Assembly: GCF_022558445.1 (NCBI RefSeq)
Contig: NZ_CP054699.1
Location: 1,816,001-1,880,000 of the forward strand
Origin: Candidatus Contubernalis alkalaceticus
GTDB taxonomy: Bacteria; Bacillota; Dethiobacteria; SKNC01
Reading direction: 5' to 3'
DNA: 64,000 nucleotides
The notes beneath the pieces were generated by a model. The model had not been told where the DNA came from, searched no databases, and was given only the letters and a program-made list of their open reading frames with translations. Shown here one piece after another: positions 1 through 8,721 of this stretch (position 1 is its first letter; each line of letters starts with the position of its first letter). The translations under genes and the position numbers were made by a program.

Positions 1-161
1 TTTTAGATTCTAATCTACATTTATGGTTACTGGAGCTTCAATTAAACCATAGAACAACAGAAGTATTTCCTGAAAGATATAAAAAAATTATGGTAACGCC
101 ATTTAGATATGCTAAGGCATTAGCGGGATTTAGCAATAATGCGCCAGCATTTACAGTTTAG
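1..161 (+). pseudogene. Mur ligase-like gene, upstream frame (partial, cut by window edge)
   Basis: The frame starting at base 3 is open from the window edge and encodes about 52 residues ending in ...AGFSNNAPAFTV before TAG at 159-161. Removing one T from the run in GCATTTA (148-153) joins it to the next frame and gives NNAPALQFRKGFNGST, which leads directly into the Mur-ligase C-terminal motif. I infer that both frames belong to one gene broken by a one-base insertion or by a sequencing error. The 5' end lies outside the window. Confidence 0.45.
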
Positions 162-633
162 GAAGGGTTTTAATGGAAGCACTATTATTGATGATACCTG
201 GAACTGCACACCACCCTCTGTAAAGTCTGCCCTTGAAGTATTGAGAGAAACGGCTGAGGGAAGAAAAAAAGTTGCAGTTATTGGATATATGCCGCAATTA
301 GGTGAAAAGGGGAAAAAAGAATATTCCCTCATTGGTGAAAGTGTTGTTAAAGCATCAGTAGACCTGCTGGTGACCATTGGAGATGAAGCAAAGAATATAG
401 AAGATAGAGCTGTTGAATTGGGTATGAATAAAATTAAGGTTATAAATTGTAGTACTGGAAAGGAAGTATATGATGTATTAAAACCTCTGTTGAATAAAAA
501 TACTTTGGTTTTATTTAAGTTTCCTTACAAATACCGTTTAAGTAAATTCCCATCATTTAAACAATTAATTAAAGATATTTATACTCCCATACCAGTTTCT
601 AGATTTTTTGCAGGAAGTAAAAAAGGCTCTTAA
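139..633 (+). CDS. Mur ligase family protein, C-terminal part
   Basis: This frame encodes the C-terminal domain of a Mur-ligase-like enzyme. The diagnostic stretch is GSTIIDDTWNCTPPSVKSAL (about residues 13-32), which corresponds to the MurF/MurE motif DDTYNANPxS, followed by a Rossmann-type segment (KVAVIGYMPQLG, VDLLVTIGDEA). Mur ligases join an amino acid or peptide to a carboxylate using ATP. The TWNCTPPS variant differs from classical MurF, so the substrate may not be ordinary peptidoglycan precursor. ATG 139 has no good ribosome site and lies inside the domain, so it is probably not a true start. The gene seems to continue upstream in another frame. A strong terminator follows the stop. 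Confidence 0.6.
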   Translation: MRQHLQFRKGFNGSTIIDDTWNCTPPSVKSALEVLRETAEGRKKVAVIGYMPQLGEKGKKEYSLIGESVVKASVDLLVTIGDEAKNIEDRAVELGMNKIKVINCSTGKEVYDVLKPLLNKNTLVLFKFPYKYRLSKFPSFKQLIKDIYTPIPVSRFFAGSKKGS

Positions 634-660
634 ATTCACTTTCTCAAGAGCCTTTTTTTT
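619..660. terminator. Bidirectional intrinsic terminator
   Basis: AAAAAAGGCTCTT at 619-631 pairs with AAGAGCCTTTTTT at 646-658, leaving a 14-base loop. A T-run follows on the plus strand and an A-run precedes it. It can end both the Mur-ligase transcript and the convergent minus-strand gene at 690. Confidence 0.85.
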
Positions 661-689
661 ATTCACTTAATAGACTTTGACCTATTAAA

Positions 690-1670
690 TTAGAATACAA
701 CCTCTATCTTAATTATTACGGGCCTTTCTCTGGCGGCGTCCTCTTGGTAAGCGATAAATATCTCCTGCCCCTCTTCAACTCCAATGAAAGTAACGTAATC
801 CTCCAGTCCAAAGGATGTAGGTTTCCCATTAATTTCAATTTCTACAGTATGGTTATCTGCCAGTCCAGAGAAAATACCTTGGGCTGTTTTTATTTCATCT
901 TTTCTTGGTTTCTGAAAATCGGCTTCAGTTATAATTGAACGTCCATTTTTATCTATATAGTATTTAAAACTGATTTCTCCTACGGCAAATTCCTTTTCCA
1001 GCAGAGCCTCACTCAAACCAAAGGCCTGGTGCTTTCCGTTAACTTTAATCTCAACTGAATGACTGTCAATGCGGCCGGTAAGTATCCCTTCTGCACTCTG
1101 CAATTCCTTATCATGATCATTACCCTTCTTTTCAAGTTCAATAATTACCAGCCTGCCTGACTGATTCTCTTTGTATTTAAAAGTAATGTTATCTCCCTTC
1201 TGGAGATTTGCTGTAGATATGCCTTCATTCAGCCCAAAGGCTTTTGCTTCTCCCTCTACTTTAATTTCCACAGTATGGCTGTCTGCAAAACCGACAAAAA
1301 CACCTGCCGCCGTCATGATGGTATCCTTTTTTTGATCACAAACTTCAAGCTTTGTAATTAAGCCCCGTTGGTTTTTATCAATAAAATATTCAAACTTTAC
1401 CGGGCTGCCATCTGTAAACTCCTGCTCAATAATTTCATCGCTTAATCCAAAAGCTTTTATTTCACCATTAACTTCGATCTCCACCGAATTGTTGTCAATA
1501 CGGCCGTTCAGCTGCCCTTCACCAATTAATACTTCTTGGAAAGTCTCCTCAGCAGCTTGACGTGAAACTTTTTCCCAGCCATTTTCCCAGCCACCCTGTG
1601 CGGCAATACTTCCACCAGCTGCCGCCAGCATAAATACTATGGCACCGATGATGATAAATTTCTTATTCAT
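690..1670 (-). CDS. Secreted protein with four internal repeats
   Basis: 326 residues with an N-terminal signal or anchor segment (KKFIIIGAIVFMLAAAGG, residues 3-20). Four tandem units of about 60 residues follow at roughly 51-110, 121-180, 192-251 and 262-323. Each carries G-x(3)-G-x-x-D-x-(H/N)-(S/T)-VEI-x-(V/I)-(N/E)-G-x(3)-(A/S)FGL and ends in a beta-rich segment. Units 1 and 3 (GRIDxxSVEI) resemble each other, as do 2 and 4 (DxHTVEI), so a two-unit module was duplicated. I do not recognise a named family; a small beta-domain repeat acting at the cell surface is inferred. The ribosome site GGGGGAG precedes the ATG. The neighbouring membrane-anchored protease on the same strand might act on the same compartment. 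Confidence 0.7.
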   Translation of the reverse strand: MNKKFIIIGAIVFMLAAAGGSIAAQGGWENGWEKVSRQAAEETFQEVLIGEGQLNGRIDNNSVEIEVNGEIKAFGLSDEIIEQEFTDGSPVKFEYFIDKNQRGLITKLEVCDQKKDTIMTAAGVFVGFADSHTVEIKVEGEAKAFGLNEGISTANLQKGDNITFKYKENQSGRLVIIELEKKGNDHDKELQSAEGILTGRIDSHSVEIKVNGKHQAFGLSEALLEKEFAVGEISFKYYIDKNGRSIITEADFQKPRKDEIKTAQGIFSGLADNHTVEIEINGKPTSFGLEDYVTFIGVEEGQEIFIAYQEDAARERPVIIKIEVVF

Positions 1671-1780
1671 TTAAATATCTCCCCCTTTTTGTTTAGCTTC
1701 ACTTATGAAGACGTATTAACAGCTTAGTTATTACGAAAAAAGGGAAATTATTTTGTTTTTTTTTAGTCTATTTGTTGTAA

Positions 1781-1826
1781 AATAAAACAGGTTTCTAGAC
1801 CAATTGTTGTCTGATCTAGAAACCTG
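1781..1826 (-). terminator. Intrinsic terminator of the protease gene
   Basis: A 12-bp perfect stem (1788-1799 with 1815-1826; arm CAGGTTTCTAGA) is followed on the minus strand by TTTTATTTTA. It lies about 50 bases after the stop at 1875. Confidence 0.8.
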
Positions 1827-1874
1827 CAGGAATTCCTTGGCTATAAACTTTGAAAAACAAACTAGAAAAGAAAC

Positions 1875-2660
1875 CTACATTGTAGATATAAAATATAAAA
1901 TCTCTGAAGATGGCACTGCTAATCCCATAGAATTGTTTTCTTCTACATTTTGTTTTAAGAAGGCGAAAATTACACCCACGACTTTCTTGTCTTTGTCAAA
2001 AACGGGACTGCCGCTGGAACCAGGAAATATTGAAGCGGAGATTAATAGTGTTCGGCTGCCCTGTTGGGATTCCCTATACCCTTTCATTTCTCCCAAACTG
2101 GCGATCCTTCTATGACTTAGTGGATTGCCAATGATCAGCAGCTCATCATCTATTCCAGGGATAAACTCTTCCTGCATATTCACAAAGGGCAATCCCTCTG
2201 CCTCCAGCTCCAGCACAGCCAGATCATATTCTTCTGAGTAACTCCAGTTAACCACTTTAAAGATACCTTCTTCCAAAAAAGAAACAGTTATTAGATACGC
2301 TCCCTCCACCAAATGACGATTTGTAACCACCAGTCCGTCTTCTTCTATATTAAACCCTGTTCCTTTTAGCTCACCATCAGAGGTGTAGGCTTTTAGAGTT
2401 ACAACACTTTTTTGCAGTTCCTTTATCTCTGCATCATGAGCCAGAACTGTATGGTGCTGTTCTATTATATCTTTTGGCCACTGCCAAATGACAAACCATC
2501 TATTAAGGGTATATCCTAAAAACAAAATAACTACTAAAAAAGCAATAATACGGATTACCCAACAGGGCTTCTTGCGCTGCATATCTTGATTTATTTCTTC
2601 ATCACCATACATTTCGTTTAATTCCTGCTTTAGTTCTGCATCATCAAGTTCTTTGTTCAT
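1875..2660 (-). CDS. Membrane-anchored trypsin-like serine protease (HtrA-like, no PDZ)
   Basis: 261 residues. A charged cytoplasmic N-terminus (1-34) is followed by one membrane helix (about 35-57) and an extracytoplasmic trypsin-fold domain (about 83-258). The catalytic triad is visible as TNRHLVEG (His116), EEYDLAVLEL (Asp146) and FPGSSGSPV (Ser216). This matches the S1C/HtrA protease fold, but no PDZ domain follows; the protein ends with the protease domain, whereas typical HtrA proteins run to 370-450 residues. It should degrade or process proteins outside the membrane. It sits 42 bases after the purL stop on the same strand and has its own terminator. Function beyond proteolysis cannot be told. 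Confidence 0.85.
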   Translation of the reverse strand: MNKELDDAELKQELNEMYGDEEINQDMQRKKPCWVIRIIAFLVVILFLGYTLNRWFVIWQWPKDIIEQHHTVLAHDAEIKELQKSVVTLKAYTSDGELKGTGFNIEEDGLVVTNRHLVEGAYLITVSFLEEGIFKVVNWSYSEEYDLAVLELEAEGLPFVNMQEEFIPGIDDELLIIGNPLSHRRIASLGEMKGYRESQQGSRTLLISASIFPGSSGSPVFDKDKKVVGVIFAFLKQNVEENNSMGLAVPSSEILYFISTM

Positions 2661-2701
2661 ATATTTAATCCTCCAGTGACTGCTTTCTGGATAATTACTG
2701 G

Positions 2702-5700
2702 TTATTTAAAGTATTTAACCCCGGCTTCAAAGAGGCGCTGATCTTTTTCCCCGGGCACATTAATAGCTACCAGGGAACCGATTCGCTCTGAATGTCCCAT
2801 TTTGCCCAGTATTCGTCCATCAGGACTGGTAATTCCTTCAATGGCCCAGTATGAACCGTTGGGGTTAAAGTTAAAATCTGAGCTGGCCTCGCCCTCCAGG
2901 TCAACATACTGGGTAGCAATCTGGCCTTTTTTAGACAAATCATTAAGCTGTGTTTCATCGGCAACAAATCTTCCCTCTCCGTGGGATACGGACACAGTAT
3001 GAATTTCACCCACCTCCATACAGCGGAACCATGGAGAGTGGACTGATGTTACTTTAGTCTGAACCATGCGGGAAACATGGCGCCCGATGGTGTTGAAGGT
3101 CAGAGTTGGAGAGTTCTCCGTAACTTCTCCAATATCACCGAATGGTAGAAGCCCCAGTTTGATGAGGGCCTGAAAACCGTTGCAGATCCCCAGCATAAGC
3201 CCATCTCTTACCTGGAGCAGGTTGGTAACGGCCTCCTTGATTCGAGGGTTTCTAAACATGGCGGCAATAAATTTCCCCGAACCTTCCGGTTCATCCCCGG
3301 CGCTGAACCCTCCGGGTATCATGATAATTTGGGCCTGGGATATATATTTTTCCATTTCTTTAATTGAAGATTCAACGCCAGCCGGGTTAATGTTGTTTAT
3401 TACCAGGGTATCTGCCTGTGCTCCGGCTTTTTCAAAAACTCTAACGGTATCGTACTCACAGTTTGTTCCTGGGAAAATTGGAATAAATACCCTGGGTCGA
3501 GCTGCCTGAATCCTGGGCTTTATAGTATTTCTTTTTTTATAAGAAATCTGCGGAGGCTTTTCAACTGACTCATTTTTTTTGTTGGGAAATACTTTTTCTA
3601 AAGGTTTAATCCACTGGTCAAAGGCCTCTTTAAGATCAATATTTACACCATTAATGGTGATTACTTCACTGGAGCAAGTGTGACCCAAGATTATATAATG
3701 TAGATCACTGAAGAATTCTTGAAGATCTATCCCTTTCTCCACCTCCAAAATAACTGAACCATAATCCGGGACAAAGAGTCTTTTGGGGTCAAGTGTTTCA
3801 CTAAACACCATGCCCACCCTGTTGCCGAAAGCCATTTTACTTATGGCCGCTGCCAATCCTCCCATTCCTATAGTGTGGGAAGATAAAACCAATCCTTTGG
3901 ATATCAGCTGACTGATGCTATCAAAATTTTTCTTTAGGATAGTAAAATCAGGCATATGGTCTCTTTCATTCCTGGGAACCTGTACTAGAACTACTCTACT
4001 GCCTGCCTTTTTAAACTCCTGGGAAACAGTTTTTTCTGCATCCATGGCGGCTACGGCAAAAGCTACCAGGGTCGGGGGAACATCAAGATCCATAAAAGTC
4101 CCGGACATACTGTCTTTTCCGCCAATGGCCGGTATTTCTAATTCCTTTTGTGAGTAAAAGGCTCCCAAAAGTGCGCTGAAGGGCTTTCCCCACCGGGAGG
4201 GTTCTTCACCAAGTTTTTCAAAGTATTCTTGAAGAGTGAGTCGAACTGTTTGATATTCTCCTCCCAAAGCAACTATCTTGGTTACTGCTTCCACTACAGC
4301 GAACATGGCACCGTGGAAAGGGCTCCAACAGGCCAGAACGGGATTATAACCATAGGTCATAGCGGTAGCCGTGGTAGTTTCTCCATTTAAGACAGGGAGT
4401 TTAGCCACCATCCCCTGAGCAGGGGTTTCCTGGTATTTCCCCCCAAAGGGGGTCAGCACTGATCCGGCTCCAATGGTGCTGTCAAAGCGCTCTCCCAGGC
4501 CTTTTTGACTGCAGACATTAAGATCTCCTAAATTAGCCAGCCAGGCTTTGGACAAATCCGTAAGTTTAGCAGATACGGCCTCGGGAATTTTTTCAAAATA
4601 ACAGCTCTCTTCCGCCGGTGGGACTACTTTTACCCTGGCCTTCTGCCTTGCACCGCTGGTGTTGAGAAAATCTCTGCTGAGGTCCACAATGGTCTTTCCC
4701 CGCCAAAACATCTTGAGCCTCCCACTGGAGGTAACCTTGGCCACCACGGTGGCCTCCAGGTTTTCTTCCCGGGCCAGACGGCAGAAAATATCCACGTCCT
4801 CCGGGGCTATCAGAACAGCCATTCTTTCCTGAGATTCGGAGATGGCCAGTTCCGTGCCATCCAATCCTTCGTATTTTTTAGGGACAGCATCCAGATCAAT
4901 CTCCAGACTGTCCGTAAGCTCACCAATCGCTACAGAAACGCCACCAGCACCAAAATCATTGCATTTTTTAATAAGGGTACTGGCCTTGGGGTTTCTAAAT
5001 AATCTTTGAATTTTTCTCTCCGTTGGGGGGTTCCCTTTCTGGACTTCTGCCCCGCAGGAGGAAAGTGAGTCCACCGTATGCTCCTTGGATGAACCGGTGG
5101 CTCCACCGCAGCCGTCCCGCCCGGTCCTCCCTCCTACCAGAAGCACCAAATCCCCCTCAACGGGTTTTTTACGTACTATGTTTTCCCGGGGAGCAGCACC
5201 GATAACAGCTCCAATCTCCATGCGTTTGGCAATAAATCTTGGGTCATAAACTTCTGCCACCTGTCCAGTAGCCAGTCCGATCTGGTTTCCGTAAGAACTG
5301 AAACCTGAAGCAGCCCCGGTGGTTATCTTCCTCTGAGGTAGTTTGCCCGGCAGAGTATCCTCCACGGCTGCCCTTGGATCCCCGCTTCCGGTAACCCGCA
5401 TGGCCTGATAAACATAAACCCTGCCTGACAGAGGATCCCGGATAGCACCTCCTAGACAGGTAGCTGCACCCCCAAAAGGCTCAATCTCTGTAGGATGGTT
5501 GTGGGTTTCATTTTTAAACATTACCAGCCATTCCTCCCGGCGTCCATCCACGTCGGCAGGGACAATAATGCTGCAGGCGTTAATCTCATCAGATTCATCA
5601 AGGTCTTGGAGTTTTCCTCGTTTTTTAAGTTCTTTCATCCCTATAAGGGCAATGTCCATCAGGCAAATTTCCCGCTGATTCTGTTCCTGCCCGTAAAGAT

Positions 5701-6490
5701 ATTCCCGGGAGTCCAGATATTTTTGGTAAGCATTTTCAATAGGGGCGGAAAACCGGCCTTTTTCAATCTTCACTTCTTCAATGCTGGCCATAAAAGTTGT
5801 ATGACGACAGTGATCGGACCAATAGGTATCCAGAACCCTGATTTCCGTAATCGTTGGATTTCTCTTTTCCACATCCCTAAAATACTGCCGGCATAAAAAC
5901 AGGTCCTCCATAGTCATGGCCAGTCCCAGTTCCTGCAGAAGTAAAAAAAGTTCTTCTGCAGTCATAGAAATAAACCCTTCCAAAATGGCCACATCCTCCG
6001 GGGCAACAGTTTCCATTTCCAGGGTTTCCGGTTTTTCCAGGGAGGCTTCCCTGGACTCCACGGGGTTAATACAGTATTCTTTTATCTTTGTAAACTCATC
6101 GGGAGAAATTTCCCCCTGTAAGACGATTAATTGTGCGGTCTGGACTAGAGGCTGATGTTTTTGGGTTAAAATCTGGATACATTGAGCCGCTGAATCCGCC
6201 CTCTGGTCAAACTGTCCCGGAAGATATTCTACGGCAAAAACCTTTTCCTTTGGGCTGATGGGAAGTTCTTCATCATAGGCAAGATCCACAGGAGGTTCAG
6301 AAAAAATTATATTTCTGGCTATGTTATATTCTTCCTGGGAAATTCCTGAAATATCATAGCGGTTAACAATGCGTACCTCTTTTAATCCATGGATACGGAG
6401 ATTCTCTTTCAGGTCCTGTAATAATTCACGGGCTTGAATATTGAAAACCCTGCGTTTTTCTACGTAAATTCTTTTTACAACTTCTGACAA
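2702..6490 (-). CDS. purL: Phosphoribosylformylglycinamidine synthase, PurL-PurQ fusion
   Basis: Single-chain FGAM synthase of the clostridial/streptococcal long type: it converts FGAR, glutamine and ATP to FGAM in step 4 of purine synthesis. The N-terminal domain contains SDHCRHTTF, the two AIRS-type halves contain KNETHNHPTEI and GGKDSMSG, and the C-terminal glutaminase has GICNGFQAL (nucleophile Cys), FPGTNCEYD and the GHSER His/Glu pair. I choose TTG at 6490: GGGAGG lies 7 bases upstream and the protein then begins SEVVKRIYVEKRR, as in this family, giving 1262 residues. The longer reading from 6601 adds an unconserved hydrophobic leader. No other pur gene is adjacent, so this is an isolated purL. 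Confidence 0.95.
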   Translation of the reverse strand: MSEVVKRIYVEKRRVFNIQARELLQDLKENLRIHGLKEVRIVNRYDISGISQEEYNIARNIIFSEPPVDLAYDEELPISPKEKVFAVEYLPGQFDQRADSAAQCIQILTQKHQPLVQTAQLIVLQGEISPDEFTKIKEYCINPVESREASLEKPETLEMETVAPEDVAILEGFISMTAEELFLLLQELGLAMTMEDLFLCRQYFRDVEKRNPTITEIRVLDTYWSDHCRHTTFMASIEEVKIEKGRFSAPIENAYQKYLDSREYLYGQEQNQREICLMDIALIGMKELKKRGKLQDLDESDEINACSIIVPADVDGRREEWLVMFKNETHNHPTEIEPFGGAATCLGGAIRDPLSGRVYVYQAMRVTGSGDPRAAVEDTLPGKLPQRKITTGAASGFSSYGNQIGLATGQVAEVYDPRFIAKRMEIGAVIGAAPRENIVRKKPVEGDLVLLVGGRTGRDGCGGATGSSKEHTVDSLSSCGAEVQKGNPPTERKIQRLFRNPKASTLIKKCNDFGAGGVSVAIGELTDSLEIDLDAVPKKYEGLDGTELAISESQERMAVLIAPEDVDIFCRLAREENLEATVVAKVTSSGRLKMFWRGKTIVDLSRDFLNTSGARQKARVKVVPPAEESCYFEKIPEAVSAKLTDLSKAWLANLGDLNVCSQKGLGERFDSTIGAGSVLTPFGGKYQETPAQGMVAKLPVLNGETTTATAMTYGYNPVLACWSPFHGAMFAVVEAVTKIVALGGEYQTVRLTLQEYFEKLGEEPSRWGKPFSALLGAFYSQKELEIPAIGGKDSMSGTFMDLDVPPTLVAFAVAAMDAEKTVSQEFKKAGSRVVLVQVPRNERDHMPDFTILKKNFDSISQLISKGLVLSSHTIGMGGLAAAISKMAFGNRVGMVFSETLDPKRLFVPDYGSVILEVEKGIDLQEFFSDLHYIILGHTCSSEVITINGVNIDLKEAFDQWIKPLEKVFPNKKNESVEKPPQISYKKRNTIKPRIQAARPRVFIPIFPGTNCEYDTVRVFEKAGAQADTLVINNINPAGVESSIKEMEKYISQAQIIMIPGGFSAGDEPEGSGKFIAAMFRNPRIKEAVTNLLQVRDGLMLGICNGFQALIKLGLLPFGDIGEVTENSPTLTFNTIGRHVSRMVQTKVTSVHSPWFRCMEVGEIHTVSVSHGEGRFVADETQLNDLSKKGQIATQYVDLEGEASSDFNFNPNGSYWAIEGITSPDGRILGKMGHSERIGSLVAINVPGEKDQRLFEAGVKYFK

Positions 6491-6545
6491 TGTCAGCCCT
6501 CCCGTTCGCTTATATATCATGCTTAACAAGATTAAGAAAAAAACA

Positions 6546-6583
6546 AAAGTTCTGTCTATAACATTATAACATAACAGAACTTT
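6546..6583. promoter_or_regulatory. Palindrome around a -10-like box upstream of purL
   Basis: AAAGTTCTGT at 6546-6555 and ACAGAACTTT at 6574-6583 form a perfect 10-bp inverted repeat. The 18-base centre contains TATAAT-like sequence on the minus strand. It lies 55-95 bases upstream of the purL start, so an operator or leader hairpin for purL is possible. The sequence does not resemble the Bacillus PurR box. Confidence 0.4.
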
Positions 6584-6751
6584 CAACATAAACTGGTTCA
6601 TCTCTCTTCAACATATTATCATAAAACGGATTAAATATTTTAGTAATCACTGATAAAATTTAAAGATTAATAACGGATATTTATTTTCTCATCGGTGATA
6701 ATAATACAAGATGTTTTTTTAAGGTTAGTAGAAAGAAGGTCTAATTAAAAT

Positions 6752-7432
6752 ATGTTTGTTGTTATGATTAGAACAGTTATTCTTTATGTTCTAGTTTTTA
6801 TTGTTATGCGAATAATGGGAAAAAGGCAGATTGGGCAATTGCAGCCTATAGAGTTAGCAGTAGCTATAATGATTTCAGCACTGGCTGCCCTACCCATGGA
6901 AGATATCAGCATTCCCTTGATAAACAGTGTGCTTCCTATTTTGCTGTTGTTAATATTTCAGGTAACAGTATCAACGTTATCTATGAAATCTGAAAAACTC
7001 AGTGCTATATTTTCTGGAAGACCTGCTATAGTTATCGAAAATGGTAAAATTGTTCAATCGGAATTGACTAATCTTAGGGTTAATTTAAATGACCTTTTAG
7101 AACAGCTGCGCATTAGCGGCTATTCAAATATTTCAGACGTGGAATTTGCTATCATGGAGACCACTGGACAAATTAGCGTTATACCAAAATCTCAGAAAAG
7201 GCCGGTAACTCCTGAAGACTTAAATATAGAAACCCAATATGAGGGTCTCTGCCACCCCTTAATTATCGACGGTCAATTGGAACGAAAAAATTTAAAAAAT
7301 ATTGGATTGACCGAAGAATGGTTAAATAATGAACTAAAAAAGTTTGGGATAGATAATTCAAAAGAAATTATTTTTGCCAGCATAGATCCCAATGGAAAAC
7401 TTTATTATCAAAGAAAACAAAATAATTCTTAA
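6752..7432 (+). CDS. DUF421 family membrane protein (YetF-like)
   Basis: 226 residues. Three N-terminal hydrophobic helices (about 2-20, 34-50, 58-75) contain the family signature MGKRQIGQLQPIELAVAI. A soluble DUF421 domain of alternating strands and helices follows (GRPAIVIENGKI, LRVNLNDLLEQLRISGYSNI, VEFAIMETTGQISVIPK). The family includes Bacillus YetF/YkjA/YdfR, membrane proteins with ties to spore germination complexes, but the biochemical role is not firmly known. It is monocistronic, divergent from purL and convergent with thiE. The ribosome site AGAAAGAAGG is about 12 bases from the ATG. Confidence 0.85.
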   Translation: MFVVMIRTVILYVLVFIVMRIMGKRQIGQLQPIELAVAIMISALAALPMEDISIPLINSVLPILLLLIFQVTVSTLSMKSEKLSAIFSGRPAIVIENGKIVQSELTNLRVNLNDLLEQLRISGYSNISDVEFAIMETTGQISVIPKSQKRPVTPEDLNIETQYEGLCHPLIIDGQLERKNLKNIGLTEEWLNNELKKFGIDNSKEIIFASIDPNGKLYYQRKQNNS

Positions 7433-7458
7433 TAGTTATTATACTTTTATATGCTGTT

Positions 7459-8100
7459 CTATTTTAAGACTTTTGATACAGCACAGGATATTATTTCTGC
7501 TGCCCTGGTTATATCTTTTGCTCCCACCACAGATGATACCACAGCTACCCCATGTGCCCCTGATTCTATTACTAAGCTGGCATTGCCGGCATCAATTCCC
7601 CCTATTCCAACCACCGGAATATTAACCTGTGAACAAATTTTTGAAAGGGCATCCAGCCCTATAGGCGGCCTGGCATCAATCTTTGTTGTGGTAGAAAACA
7701 CAGGGCCTACTCCCAGATACGAAGCCCCTGCTTCCTGGGCTTCAAGAGCCTGTTGAACAGTGTTTACCGATACTCCCAAAATCATGGCCTCAGGCATAAT
7801 ACTGCGGGCCACCGCTGCAGGCAGGTCCTCCTGTCCCAGGTGCACTCCATCGGCTTTAACAGCCAAAGCTATATCCAAACGGTCATTAATAATAAATGTA
7901 ACATTTCTTTTTTCAGTAATCTCTTTTAATTCCAGGGCGCTTTTAAATAATTCCCCGCCAGCTCCCTCTTTATCCCTCAGCTGTATGCAGGCAGCTCCCC
8001 CTTTGATAGCTTGTTCCACTACCTTACCCGGTAGGAGTTCTCCAGAAAGATAACGGTCCGTTACGACATAAAGACTTAGATTTATTTTTGGTTTATCCAC
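7459..8100 (-). CDS. thiE: Thiamine-phosphate synthase
   Basis: 213-residue TIM-barrel enzyme that couples HMP-pyrophosphate with the thiazole phosphate to give thiamine phosphate. Visible family motifs are YVVTDR (near residue 11), CIQLRDKE for pyrophosphate binding, FIINDRLDIALAVKADGVHLGQEDLP, LGVSVNT, YLGVGPVFSTTTK, and the phosphate loop VVGIGGIDAGNA. Length is normal. The start is GTG at 8100. It lies 39 bases downstream of thiW on the same strand, so the two form a thiamine uptake/synthesis unit. No thiD or thiM is present here. Confidence 0.95.
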   Translation of the reverse strand: MDKPKINLSLYVVTDRYLSGELLPGKVVEQAIKGGAACIQLRDKEGAGGELFKSALELKEITEKRNVTFIINDRLDIALAVKADGVHLGQEDLPAAVARSIMPEAMILGVSVNTVQQALEAQEAGASYLGVGPVFSTTTKIDARPPIGLDALSKICSQVNIPVVGIGGIDAGNASLVIESGAHGVAVVSSVVGAKDITRAAEIISCAVSKVLK

Positions 8101-8139
8101 AGTTATCTGTTTACCCTCCCTCTATAATTATTAATAATA

Positions 8140-8640
8140 TTAATATAAAAAACCTGTCTTTCTCATAAGCCTTAAGATTACCACTCCCATAATGGCTCCC
8201 ACAAGGCTGCTGAGAAAAAAAGGAATGATTAAAGCTAAAACTATACCGGCAAATCCCAAAAGCCATTTTGCTAATGGGAATGCCGCCAATGCACCAAGCA
8301 GTCCAGTTCCCAGTATCTCTCCTAACATTGCCACGTGATCTCTTTTTATATAGTGGTAGGACAATCCTGCCAAAAGTGCACCAAAAATACTACCCGGAAA
8401 AGCCAAAACTGTTCCTGTTCCCATCAGATTACGAATAATTGATGTTAAAACAGCAGCTGTAACAGCTGGGCCTGGACCAAATAAAACCGCCATCAGCACA
8501 TTAATAGTATGCTGTACAGGGTAGACTCGTGCCACCCCTATAGGAATAGAGAAAGGGGCTGCAATAGTTCCCACCGCTACCAGAAGCCCTATGGCTGTTA
8601 TTTTCCTCAAGGAGTATCCGCCGGTAATTGAATGATGCAT
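8140..8640 (-). CDS. thiW: ThiW, ECF transporter substrate-binding (S) component for a thiamine precursor
   Basis: 166-residue polytopic membrane protein with five to six hydrophobic segments. The ThiW pattern is clear: APFSIPIGVARVYPVQHTINVLMAVLFGPG, then SIIRNLMGTGTVLAFPGSIFGALLAGL. ThiW is predicted to import the thiazole precursor with a shared ECF energising module, which is encoded elsewhere. It is followed by thiE. AGGAGG stands 5 bases before the ATG. A dispersed hairpin element and a TPP-riboswitch-like remnant lie immediately upstream. Confidence 0.9.
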   Translation of the reverse strand: MHHSITGGYSLRKITAIGLLVAVGTIAAPFSIPIGVARVYPVQHTINVLMAVLFGPGPAVTAAVLTSIIRNLMGTGTVLAFPGSIFGALLAGLSYHYIKRDHVAMLGEILGTGLLGALAAFPLAKWLLGFAGIVLALIIPFFLSSLVGAIMGVVILRLMRKTGFLY

Positions 8641-8652
8641 GTTTTCCTCCTA

Positions 8653-8697
8653 GTGAACCTCCCACCTACGCTAACGCTTAGAGGTAGGAGTCTTATT
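8653..8697 (-). repeat. Short copy of a dispersed palindromic element
   Basis: On the minus strand this is a TAATAAGAC... left end, a hairpin with loop core CTAAGCGTTAGCG between arms CCTACCT and AGGTGGG, and a direct join to TTCAC. The longer copies at 35949-36055 and 61611-61715 share both ends but hold two further hairpins between them. The copy sits in the thiW leader, 13 bases from the start codon. Confidence 0.75.
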
Positions 8698-8700
8698 ACT

Positions 8701-8721
8701 TTCCCTACGCTGAAATTAAGC
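8701..8721 (-). other. Possible remnant of a TPP riboswitch 3' end
   Basis: The minus strand reads GCTTAATTTCAGCGTAGGGA, close to the conserved 3' segment of thiamine pyrophosphate riboswitches (GGATAATGCCAGCGTAGGGA), with the 12 bases CAGCGTAGGGAA exact. The 5' half with CTGAGA and ACCCTT is absent from the 160-base space, so the aptamer cannot be complete. Its place upstream of thiW-thiE makes chance less likely, but this remains an inference. Confidence 0.4.

Noticed and set aside
1804-2115. Plus-strand 103-codon frame opposite the serine protease gene.
   Set aside because: It is antisense to a gene with an intact catalytic triad, starts inside the terminator and has no ribosome site.
6491-6601. 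N-terminal extension of PurL from ATG 6601 that looks like a membrane helix.
   Set aside because: The extension is not part of the PurL family and carries the promoter palindrome; TTG 6490 has a strong ribosome site at the right distance.
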